Positions 1-8,029 of a stretch of 64,000 nt of DNA are shown here, piece by piece. Source of the stretch: Nematostella vectensis. Lineage: Eukaryota > Cnidaria > Anthozoa > Actiniaria > Edwardsiidae. The position numbers and the translations under genes were made by a program. The DNA is taken from positions 253,001 to 317,000 of the forward strand of contig NC_064044.1 in the NCBI RefSeq assembly GCF_932526225.1, given 5' to 3'. The stretch's first letter is position 1, and each line of letters opens with the position of its first letter. Below the pieces are notes generated by a model. That model made no database searches and was not told the DNA's origin. It saw nothing but the letters and a program-made list of their open reading frames with translations.

Positions 1-357
1 AATAGCAGGGGGAAGAGAGGGGCACTCTCTTCATACAATATTGCAGTTGTTACCTATTATTAAATAAGTTTGTAACATGTCTTTGTTTATTAAGCAAGGT
101 CTATTTCTGAGACAAGCAAACTCAAGTAAGGCTGTTGAAATAACAGGTGAGTGTTAAAAGAAAAACAATTATCTGATTAGAAAACTACTGTAGATTCCTT
201 TGCACCAAAATAAGAACAAACTTCATTTTGTTTGTTATTTATGAGGAACGAGATGAGCTCTACAAAGCCATAAAAAAATATGTATTGCTCATCTAAATTA
301 TACAAGTAAATAATAATATTATAAAAGAACTACTGTAAGTAATTAGAGTGGTTTTCA
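1..357. other. AT-rich segment before the MITE, with splice-like sites
   Basis: No supported gene. AACAG|GTGAGT at 142-152 is a strong 5' splice-site match. A pyrimidine-rich stretch ending TTATTTATGAG at 245 resembles a 3' splice site. From 246 the sequence reads 16 codons (ERDELYKAIKKYVLLI) to a TAA at 294-296. The frame before the donor does not continue in phase into this fragment. This may be the decayed trace of an old gene, or chance. Confidence 0.35.
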
Positions 358-474
358 TTAACCCGTGAAACAAAGTGTGATAGTTAAACGGTAATAGTTA
401 GTAAAACACAAAAAAGAACAATAGAATCAGATCACCACAAAGTGTAATACGATAAAGCGTAGTTCACGGGTTAA
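358..474. mobile_element. piggyBac-like MITE with TTAA duplications (unit 1 copy)
   Basis: TTAA at 358-361 is followed by CCCGTGAA, and TTCACGGG is followed by TTAA at 471-474. The element is therefore 109 bp (362-470) with perfect 8 bp terminal inverted repeats starting CCC. piggyBac-superfamily elements insert at TTAA, duplicate it, and usually begin CCY and end GGG, so this fits a non-autonomous piggyBac-like MITE; it encodes nothing. Inside are two near-identical 13-mers, ACAAAGTGTRATA, in direct orientation at 370-382 and 437-449. In most other units, TACGCTAAAGCGTA near the right end can form a 6 bp stem; in unit 1 GATA breaks it. The element occupies the same place and 117 bp span in all 32 units, so it inserted before the array expanded. 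The short terminal repeats leave some doubt about the superfamily. Confidence 0.6.
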
Positions 475-661
475 TGAAGGTTTTGACATTTTAACCTTAC
501 ATCCACATGAAAGTAATGCCTAATATCGAGTGCCCTACAGTAAGTGTTTTGCAGTCAAGTTGTTTTCTGTTAGTAGGTAAAAAAATATTCTAAATAATAG
601 TAATCATAGCGATGGTCACCACTTACACATATAGAACTTGTAATGAAAAGAAAGAAACAAA

Positions 662-675
662 ATATATATATATAT
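662..675. repeat. AT dinucleotide microsatellite
   Basis: Alternating AT run after AAAGAAACAA. Its length and interruptions differ among units: it is interrupted by TTT in units 3, 7, 20 and 26, by TTTAC in 11 and 14, and is short in 5, 9 and 12. It is one of the two main sources of unit length change. Confidence 0.9.
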
Positions 676-811
676 GCAGTCAAACAACAGAATTGCATGA
701 TAACCTTGAATATATTGAATAAAGGACTGCAAAAAACATCTTTTGTACTAGTTGCTTGAATTGACCCTTGGCTATTTTTAGCAGAATTCCCCTCCCCCTC
801 TAAAAAAGAAA

Positions 812-829
812 ATAATAATAATAATAATA
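812..829. repeat. ATA trinucleotide microsatellite
   Basis: Six ATA repeats follow a CCTCCCCCTC pyrimidine tract and an A-rich stretch. Units 5, 9 and 12 have a clearly longer run; units 15, 20 and 26 a shorter one; units 2, 4 and 8 are interrupted by AGT. Confidence 0.9.
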
Positions 830-910
830 GAACAAAACTAAAAAGAAAACAAACATAACAGAGACCCCCACCAACAATTTTGATTTTTTGTACTTTCCTT
901 TAAAAGGGGA

Positions 911-954
911 GTGTCATGGTTAAGAGATTTGCAATAGCTCTAGAGCCCTGACAC
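911..954. repeat. imperfect inverted repeat GTGTCATGG / CCCTGACAC
   Basis: GTGTCATGG (911-919) and CCCTGACAC (946-954) match 8 of 9 as inverted repeats around a 26-base spacer. It is retained in most units, but 15, 20 and 26 have CCCTGATAC. It may form a weak hairpin; no function can be assigned. Confidence 0.4.
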
Positions 955-1192
955 AATGAACTTCAGTGAAATTCTAATACTGACTTATGAGCTTTTGGTA
1001 CATGTGGGAGACTTTAAACAAAACAAAACAAATGACCACAAACTGTCAATTAACATAGTTTTCAATATAATATTGCATATTATTTAATAAGGTATTCACA
1101 GCTTTTAAAAAGTTCAACTGTTTGTTGACACTTAAAAGCCTACAATAATCACTGACTCTAGACATGCGCAGTACTATGCTGCTGCCCCTTTA

Positions 1193-1212
1193 AAGTAAAA
1201 TACACTTTACTT
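1193..1212. repeat. palindrome AAGTAAA / TTTACTT
   Basis: Perfect 7 bp arms at 1193-1199 and 1206-1212 with a 6-base loop. Units 3, 4, 6, 7, 8, 10, 11, 13 and 14 have one more base in the loop (ATACAGC), so the arms are kept while the loop varies. Confidence 0.6.
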
Positions 1213-1222
1213 AGTCAGCGTA

Positions 1223-1243
1223 GACAAAATTGCGGATTTTGTC
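1223..1243. repeat. hairpin GACAAAAT-TGCGG-ATTTTGTC
   Basis: Perfect 8 bp stem with a 5-base loop, about 130 bp before the GC-rich core. In units 3, 7, 11 and 14 the loop is TGCGA; in 15, 20 and 26 a G replaces A in the right arm and shortens the stem. It could be a protein-binding palindrome or an RNA hairpin. Confidence 0.6.
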
Positions 1244-1273
1244 AATATTCTAATATGAAGATGTCAATATTCT
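1240..1273. repeat. direct repeat TGTCAATATTCT x2, 22 bp period
   Basis: Identical 12-mers lie at 1240-1251 and 1262-1273; the first overlaps the right arm of the hairpin. The spacing is about two helical turns. Units 19, 23, 25 and 29 have a C in the first copy (AATATCCT). The doubled spacing suggests a possible binding site for a dimeric protein, which is inference only. Confidence 0.55.
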
Positions 1274-1376
1274 CCCCCCTTACGTCTTTATTTCTATTTA
1301 TTTTATGATTTTCACATGATACCAAAACAGCGTCTTTTTTCTTCGCTAATTTGATGTCATGTACACAATAAAAGAG

Positions 1377-1392
1377 ATGCGCCCGTGCGCAT
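1377..1392. repeat. hairpin ATGCGC-CCGT-GCGCAT
   Basis: Perfect 6 bp stem and 4-base loop at the left edge of the core. It is kept in all units except 4 and 8, where GCACCC unpairs one base. Confidence 0.6.
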
Positions 1393-1397
1393 GGCGA

Positions 1398-1410
1398 GTC
1401 CCCAAGGGAC
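1398..1410. repeat. hairpin GTCCC-CAA-GGGAC
   Basis: Perfect 5 bp stem with a 3-base loop, 5 bases after the previous hairpin. I saw no variant in any unit. Together the two stems could form the structured 5' end of an RNA, or be chance in GC-rich sequence. Confidence 0.5.
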
Positions 1411-1683
1411 CCAAGACGCCCAAATAGACCTCTATTTTTTGTCATCCACAATCTCGGCGAGCTGTGCGTGGCGTAACCGTATTACAGGCCTGGGATCCTG
1501 GTTATTGTCCTCCCCATTAATGCGCGGGTTGGGATAACCTTGCAAGAGTGTTGTACAGCATATTCGCTCGGAAATATCGGTGCTTGGGGCCTTCGGGTTC
1601 TTTACAGCCTTCCGTAAAAGCCTTGAGCTGCCATACCGATTGGGTAATCCGTATGTATGGTTTCCGTTTTGTTCTTCAGACCG

Positions 1684-1694
1684 GGTTCGATCCC
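1684..1694 (+). promoter_or_regulatory. RNA polymerase III B-box-like motif
   Basis: GGTTCGATCCC matches the tRNA-type internal promoter B box (GGTTCRANYCC) at every position. The flanks CCGGG/CCAGG pair as a T-arm stem apart from one G-A mismatch. A poor A-box candidate, TACCGATTGGG, lies about 50 bases upstream, a tRNA-like distance. I could not fold a matching acceptor stem, so this is not a tRNA. It is present in all units; units 11 and 14 have lost the first G. It could be active, a relic of a tRNA-derived SINE, or chance. Confidence 0.45.
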
Positions 1695-1706
1695 AGGCCA
1701 ATGGGC

Positions 1707-1730
1707 TTTTTTTTTAGTTCGTTTTTTTTT
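1707..1730 (+). terminator. T runs after the B-box-like motif
   Basis: Nine T at 1707-1715 and nine T at 1722-1730, separated by AGTTCG. Runs of four or more T end Pol III transcription, so the first would stop a transcript 12 bases after the B-box-like motif. Run lengths vary by a base or two among units and are interrupted by C in 15, 20 and 26. Assignment as a terminator depends on the core being transcribed. Confidence 0.35.
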
Positions 1731-2007
1731 CTTTGTGCTGGACCCCCTTAATCCTGATAGGTTTTGCGCAAAAATAATAAAAAAAAGTGAGTTTGCAAAA
1801 TAAGCTTGCTAGATTTATTGATTATATGTATTCAATTTGTTCCTAGGAAGTTAACAAAAAACACAAAGCAAAGAATTTGAGGAAGTAAACAAGTATGTGA
1901 ACTTTAATGTTCTATTTGAAGGGGTGCATTTTGTACAGGGAAGCATACATAGAATGCTTAACTGGTGGAGAGGGAAGAGGTAAACGTTTATTGAGAATAA
2001 TTTCAAT
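1731..2007. other. AT-rich tail after the core
   Basis: An A-rich stretch (about 1770-1786) follows the T runs; it could be the decayed poly(A) tail of an inserted retroelement, but I find no target-site duplication. TTGTTCCTAG at 1837-1846 resembles a 3' splice acceptor. Purine-rich GAGAGGGAAGAGG and GGGGGAAGAGAGGGG follow near the unit end. No gene is supported. Confidence 0.5.
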
Positions 2008-4013
2008 AATAGCAGGGGGAAGAGAGGGGCACTCTCTTCATACAATACTGCAGTTATTACCTATTATTAAATAAGTTTGTAACATGTCTTTGTTTATTAA
2101 GCAAGGTCTATTTCTGAGACAAGCAAACTCAAGTAAGGCTGTTGAAATAACAGGTGAGTGTTAAAAGAAAAACAATTATCTGATTAGAAAACTACTGTAG
2201 ATTCCTTTGCACCAAAATAAGAACAAACTTTATTTTGTTTGTTATTTATGAGGAACGAGATGAGCTCTACAAAGCCATAAAGAAATATGTATTGCTCATC
2301 TAAATTATACAAGTAAATAATAATATTAAAAAAGAACTACTGTAAGTAATTAGAGTGGTTTTCATTAACCCGTTGAACAAAGTGTGATAGTTAAACGGTA
2401 ATAGTTAGTAAAACACAAAAAAGTACAATAGAATCAGATCACCACAAAGTGTAATACGCTAAAGCGTAGTTCACGGGTTAATGAAGGTTTTGACATTTCA
2501 ACCTTACATCCACATGAAAGTAATGCCTAATATCGAGTGCCCTACAGTAAGTGTTTTGCAGTCAAGTTGTTTTCGGTTAGTAGGTAAAAAAATATTCTAA
2601 ATAATTGTAATCATAGCTATTGTCACCACTTACACATATAGAACTTGTAATTAAAAGAAAGAAAAAAAAAATATATATATATATGCAGTCCAACAACAGA
2701 ATTGCATGATAACCTTGAATATATTGAATAAAGGACTGCAAAAAAACATCTTTTGTACTAGTTGCTTGAATTGACCCTTGGCTATTTTTAGCTGAATTCC
2801 CCTCCCCCTCTAAAAAAGAAAATAATAGTAATAATAGAACAAAACTAAAAAGAAAACAAACATAACAGAGACCCCCACCAACAATTTTGATTTTTTTTAC
2901 TTTCCTTTAAAAGGGGAGTGTCATGGTTAAGAGATTTGCAATAGCTCTAGAGCCCTGACACAATGAACTTCAGTGAAATTCTAATACTGACTTATGAGCT
3001 TTTGGTACATTAGGGAGACTTTAAACAAAACAAAACAAAAGGACCACAAACTGTCAATTAACATAGTTTTCAATATAATATTGCATATTATTTAATAAGG
3101 TATTCACAGCTTTTAAAAAGTTCAACTGTTTGTTGACACTTAAAAGACTACAATAATCACTGACTCCAGACATGCGCAGTACTATGCTGCTGCCCCTTTA
3201 AAGTAAAATACACTTTACTTAGTCAGCGTAGACAAAATTGCGGATTTTGTCAATATTCTAATATGAAGATGTCAATATTCTCCCCCTTACGTCTTTATTT
3301 CTATTTATTTTATGATTTTCACATGATACCAAAACAGCGTCTTTTTTCTTCGCTAATTTGATGTCATGTACACAATAAAAGAGATGCGCCCGTGCGCATG
3401 GCGAGTCCCCAAGGGACCCAAGACGCCCAAATAGACCTCTATTTTTTGTCATCCACAATCTTGGCGAGCTGTGCGTGGCGTAACCGTATTACAGGCCTGG
3501 GATCCTGGTTATTGTCCTCCCCATTAATGCGCGGTTTGGGATAACCTTGCAAGAGTGTTGTACAGCATATTCGCTCGGAAATATCGGTGCTTGGGGCCTT
3601 CGGGTTCTTTACAGCCTTCCGTAAAAGCTTTGTGCTGCCATACCGATTGGGTAATCCGTATGTATGGTTTCCGTTTTGTTCTTCAGACCGGGTTCGATCC
3701 CAGGCCAATGGGCTTTTTTTTTAGTTCGTTTTTTTTTCTTTGTGCTGGACCCCCTTAATTCTGATAGGTTTTGCGCAAAAATAATAAAAAAAGTGAGTTT
3801 GCAAAATAAGCTTGCTAGATTTATTGATTATATGTATTCAATTTGTTCCTAGGAAGTTAACAAAAAACACAAAGCAAAGAGTTTGAGGAAGTAAACAAGT
3901 ATGAGAACTTTAATGTTCTATTTGAAGGGGTGCATTTTGTACAGGGAAGCATACATAGAATGCTTAACTGGTGGAGAGGGAAGAGGTAAAAGTTTATTGA
4001 GCATAATTTCAAT
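2008..4013 (+). repeat. macrosatellite unit 2
   Basis: MITE at 2365-2481 has the altered left end CCCGTTGAAC. The core carries CTTGG, GTTTGGG and GCTTTG variants shared with units 5, 9 and 12. B-box-like motif at 3691-3701. Confidence 0.95.
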
Positions 4014-6023
4014 AATAGCAGGGGGAAGAGAGGGGCACTCTCTTCATACAATATTGCAGTTGTTACCTATTATTAAATAAGTTTGTAACATGTCTTTGTT
4101 TATTAAGCAAGGTCTATTTCTGAGACAAGCAAACTCAAGTAAGGCTGTTGAAATAACAGGTGAGTGTTAAAAGAAAAAGAATTATCTGATTAGAAAACTA
4201 CTGTAGATTCCTTTACACCAAAATAAGAACAAACTTCATTTTGTTTGTTATTTATGAGGAACGAGATGAGCTTTACAAAGCCATAAAGAAATATGTATTG
4301 CTCATCTAAATTATACAAGTAAATGATAATATAAAAAAAAACTACTGTAAGTAATTAGAGTGGTTTTCATTAACCCGTGAAACAAAGTGTGATAGTTAAA
4401 CGGTAATAGTTAGTAAAACACAAAAAAGAACAATAGAATCAGATCACCACAAAGTGTAATACGCTAAAGCATAGTTCACGGGTTAATGAAGGTTTTGACA
4501 TTTCAACCTTACATCCACATGAAAGTAATGCCTAATATCGAGTGCCCTACAGTAACTGTTTTGCAGTCAAGTTGTTTTCTGTTAGTAGGTAAAAAAATAT
4601 TCTAAATAATAGTAATCATAGCTATGGTCACCACTTACACATATAGAACTTGTAATGAAAAGAAAGAAAAAATATATATATATTTATATATATGCAGTCA
4701 AACAACAGAATTGCATGATAACCTTGAATATATTGAATAAAGGACTGCAAAAAAACATCTTTTGTACTAGTTGCTTGAATTGACCCTTGGCTATTTTTAG
4801 CTGAATTCCCCTCCCCCTCTAAAAAAGAAAATAATAATAATAATAGAACAAAACTAAAAAGAAAACAAACATAACAGAGACCCCCACCAACAATTTTGAT
4901 TTTTTTTACTTTCCTTTAAAAGGGAGTGTCATGGTTAAGAGATTTGCAATAGCTCTAGAGCCCTGACACAATGAACTTCAGTGAAATTCTAATACTGACT
5001 TATGAGCTTTTATTACATGTGGGAGACTTTAAACAAAACAAACAAAATGACCACAAACTGTCAATTAACATAGTTTTCAATATAATATTGCATATTATTT
5101 AATAAGGTATTCACAGCTTTTAAAAAGTTCAACTGTTTGTTGACACTTAAAAGCCTACAATAATCACTGACTCCAGACATGCGCAGTACTATGCTGCTGC
5201 CCCTTTAAAGTAAAATACAGCTTTACTTAGTCAGCGTAGACAAAATTGCGAATTTTGTCAATATTCTAATATGAGGATGTCAATATTCTCCCCCTTACGT
5301 CTTTATTTCAATTTATTTTATGATTTTCACATGATACCAAAACAGCGTCTTTTTTCTTCGCTAATTTGATGTCATGTACACAATAAAAGAGATGCGCCCG
5401 TGCGCATGGCGAGTCCCCAAGGGACCCAAGACGCCCAAATAGACCTCTATTTTTTGTCATCCACAATCTCGGCGAGCTGTGCGTGGCGTAACCGTATTAC
5501 AGGCCTGGGATCCTGGTTATTGTCCTCCCCATTAATGCGCGGGTTGGGATAACCTTGCAAGAGTGTTGTACAGCATATTCGCTCGGAAATATCGGTGCTT
5601 GGGGCCTTCGGGTTCTTTACAGCCTTCCGTAAAAGCCTTGAGCTGCCATACCGATTGGGTAATCCGTATGTATGGTTTCCGTTTTGTTCTTCAGACCGGG
5701 TTCGATCCCAGGCCAATGGGCTTTTTTTTTTAGTTCGTTTTTTTTTCTTTGTGCTGGACCCCCTTAATCCTGATAGGTTTTGCGCAAAAATAATAAAAAA
5801 AAGTGAGTTTGCAAAATAAGCTTGCTAGATTTATTGATTATATGTATTCAATTTGTTCCTAGGAAGTTAACAAAAAACACAAAGCAAAGAATTTGAGGAA
5901 GTAAACAAGTATGTGAACTTTAATGTTCTATTTGAAGGGGTGCATTTTGTACAGGGAAGCATACATAGAATGCTTAACTGGTGGAGAGGGAAGAGGTAAA
6001 CGTTTATTGAGAATAATTTCAAT
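4014..6023 (+). repeat. macrosatellite unit 3
   Basis: First member of the 4-unit repeat. The AT tract is interrupted by TTT, and GCTTTACAAAG replaces GCTCTACAAAG. MITE at 4370-4486 has both ends intact. The core carries CCTTGAG as in units 1 and 7. B-box-like motif at 5699-5709. Confidence 0.95.
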
Positions 6024-8029
6024 AATAGCAGGGGGAAGAGAGGGGCACTCTCTTCATACAATATTGCAGTTGTTACCTATTATTAAATAAGTTTGTAACA
6101 TGTCTTTGTTTATTAAGCAAGGTCTATTTCTGAGACAAGCAAACTCAAGTAAGGCTGTTGAAATAACAGGTGAGTGTTAAAAGAAAAACAATTATCTGAT
6201 TAGAAAACTACTGTAGATTCCTTTGCACCAAAATAAGAACAAACTTTATTTTGTTTGTTATTTATGAGGAACGAGATGAGCTCTACAAAGCCATAAAGAA
6301 ATATGTATTGCTCATCTAAATTATACAAGTAAATAATAATATTAAAAAAGAACTACTGTAAGTAATTAGAGTGGTTTTCATTAACCCGTTGAACAAAGTG
6401 TGATAGTTAAACGGTAATAGTTAGTAAAACACAAAAAAGTACAATAGAATCAGATCACCACAAAGTGTAATACGCTAAAGCGTAGTTCACGGGTTAATGA
6501 AGGTTTTGACATTTCAACCTTACATCCACATGAAAGTAATGCCTAATATCGAGTGCCCTACAGTAAGTGTTTTGCAGTCAAGTTGTTTTCGGTTAGTAGG
6601 TAAAAAAATATTCTAAATAATTGTAATCATAGCTATGGTCACTACTTACACATATAGAACTTGTAATTAAAAGAAAGAAAAAAAAAATATATATATATAT
6701 GCAGTCAAACAACAGAATTGCATGATAACCTTGAATATATTGAATAAAGGACTGCAAAAAAACATCTTTTGTACTAGTTGCTTGAATTGACCCTTGGCTA
6801 TTTTTAGCTGAATTCCCCTCCCCCTCTAAAAAAGAAAATAATAGTAATAATAGAACAAAACTAAAAAGAAAACAAACATAACAGAGACCCCCACCAACAA
6901 TTTTGATTTTTTTTACTTTCCTTTAAAAGGGGAGTGTCATGGTTAAGAGATTTGCAATAGCTCTAGAGCCCTGACACAATGAACTTCAGTGAAATTCTAA
7001 TACTGACTTATGAGCTTTTGGTACATGTGGGAGACTTTAAACAAAACAAACAAAATGACCACAAACTGTCAATTAACATAGTTTTCAATATAATATTGCA
7101 TATTATTTAATAAGGTATTCACAGCTTTTAAAAAGTTCAACTGTTTGTTGACACTTAAAAGCCTACAATAATCACTGACTCCAGACATGCGCAGTACTAT
7201 GCTGCTGACCCTTTAAAGTAAAATACAGCTTTACTTAGTCAGCGTAGACAAAATTGCGGATTTTGTCAATATTCTAATATGAAGATGTCAATATTCTCCC
7301 CCCTTACGTCTTTATTTCTATTTATTTTATGATTTTTAAATGATACCAAAACAGCGTCTTTTTTCTTCGCTAATTTGATGTCATGTACACAATAAAAGAG
7401 ATGCACCCGTGCGCATGGCGAGTCCCCAAGGGACCCAAGACGCCCAAATAGACCTCTATTTTTTGTCATCCACAATCTCGGCGAGCTGTGCGTGGCGTAA
7501 CCGTATTACAGGCCTGGGATCCTGGTTATTGTCCTCCCCATTAATGCGCGGGTTGGGATAACCTTGCAAGAGTGTTGTACAGCATATTCGCTCGGAAATA
7601 TCGGTGCTTGGGGCCTTCGGGTTCTTTACAGCCTTCCGTAAAAGCCTTGTGCTGCCATACCGATTAGGTAATCCGTATGTATGGTTTCCGTTTTGTTCTT
7701 CAGACCGGGTTCGATCCCAGGCCAATGGGCTTTTTTTTTAGTTCGTTTTTTTTCTTTGTGCTGGACCCCCTTAATCCTGATAGGTTTTGCGCAAAAATAA
7801 TAAAAAAAGTGAGTTTGCAAAATAAGCTTGCTAGATTTATTGATTATATGTATTCAATTTGTTCCTAGGAAGTTAACAAAAAACACAAAGCAAAGAGTTT
7901 GAGGAAGTAAAAAAGTATGTGAACTTTAATGTTCTATTTGAAGGGGTGCATTTTGTACAGGGAAGCATACATAGAATGCTTAACTGGTGGAGAGGGAAGA
8001 GGTAAAAGTTTATTGAGCATAATTTCAAC
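6024..8029 (+). repeat. macrosatellite unit 4
   Basis: MITE at 6381-6497 has the altered left end CCCGTTGAAC. The core carries GATTAGGT and GCACCC, shared only with unit 8. The GCACCC change breaks the ATGCGC hairpin at the core start. B-box-like motif at 7708-7718. Confidence 0.95.

Larger units (their letters stand above)
475..1192. other. AT-rich spacer with two microsatellites
   Basis: Apart from the AT and ATA tracts and the weak inverted repeat listed separately, I see no gene, RNA or other element here. Equivalent segments occur in every unit. Confidence 0.7.
1374..1706. other. GC- and CpG-rich core of the unit
   Basis: This segment of about 330 bp contrasts sharply with the AT-rich remainder. 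It is roughly half G+C and has 22 CpG dinucleotides by my count. It starts with two small hairpins and ends at a Pol III B-box-like motif followed by T runs. Substitutions occur among copies, but no length change occurs in the 270 bp stretch 1432-1701 in any of the 32 units. The abrupt change of composition suggests a different origin from the rest: an inserted SINE-like element, or a non-coding RNA gene with the rest as spacer. It matches no 5S, U1, U2, 7SK or 7SL sequence I can recognise. The minus strand keeps an 89-codon open frame, but without any ATG. The same segment lies at the equivalent place in every unit. Confidence 0.8.
1..2007 (+). repeat. macrosatellite unit 1
   Basis: Reference unit for the sub-features below. 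It has four variants otherwise seen only in unit 32: TACGATAAAG in the MITE, ATTTTAACC just after it, AGCGATGG, and a G inside the T run near 889. MITE with TTAA flanks lies at 358-474; B-box-like motif at 1684-1694. The core carries the CCTTGAG variant. Confidence 0.95.

Noticed and set aside
1365-1372. AATAAA polyadenylation signals (here and near 717)
   Set aside because: The hexamer is expected by chance in such AT-rich DNA and no transcript model supports it.
1242-1451. 66-69 codon minus-strand frame partly overlapping the core
   Set aside because: It begins at a non-ATG codon with an ATG two codons in, its C-terminus changes by frameshift among units, and it spans the composition boundary. 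No family resemblance.
1432-1701. 89-codon minus-strand open frame repeated in all units, as a protein gene
   Set aside because: It has no ATG, no recognisable domain, and differences among copies show no bias to silent sites. Persistence is explained by recent tandem amplification.
1374-1706. 5S rRNA, U1, U2, 7SK or 7SL gene array
   Set aside because: None of the conserved stretches of these RNAs that I know can be found in the core on either strand.
1637-1709. A tRNA gene around the B-box-like motif
   Set aside because: The T-arm nearly folds, but no acceptor stem pairs with CCAATGG, the A box is poor, and no anticodon arm is evident.
1548-1751. Plus-strand frames of 67-99 codons through the core
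   Set aside because: They overlap in different frames, mostly start at TTG or GTG, run into T-tract-encoded phenylalanines, and change length with the homopolymers.
1851-2045. 64-codon minus-strand frame at the unit junction
   Set aside because: It starts at TTG, is low in complexity and is lost in several units through single substitutions; it is a by-product of the AT-rich tail.
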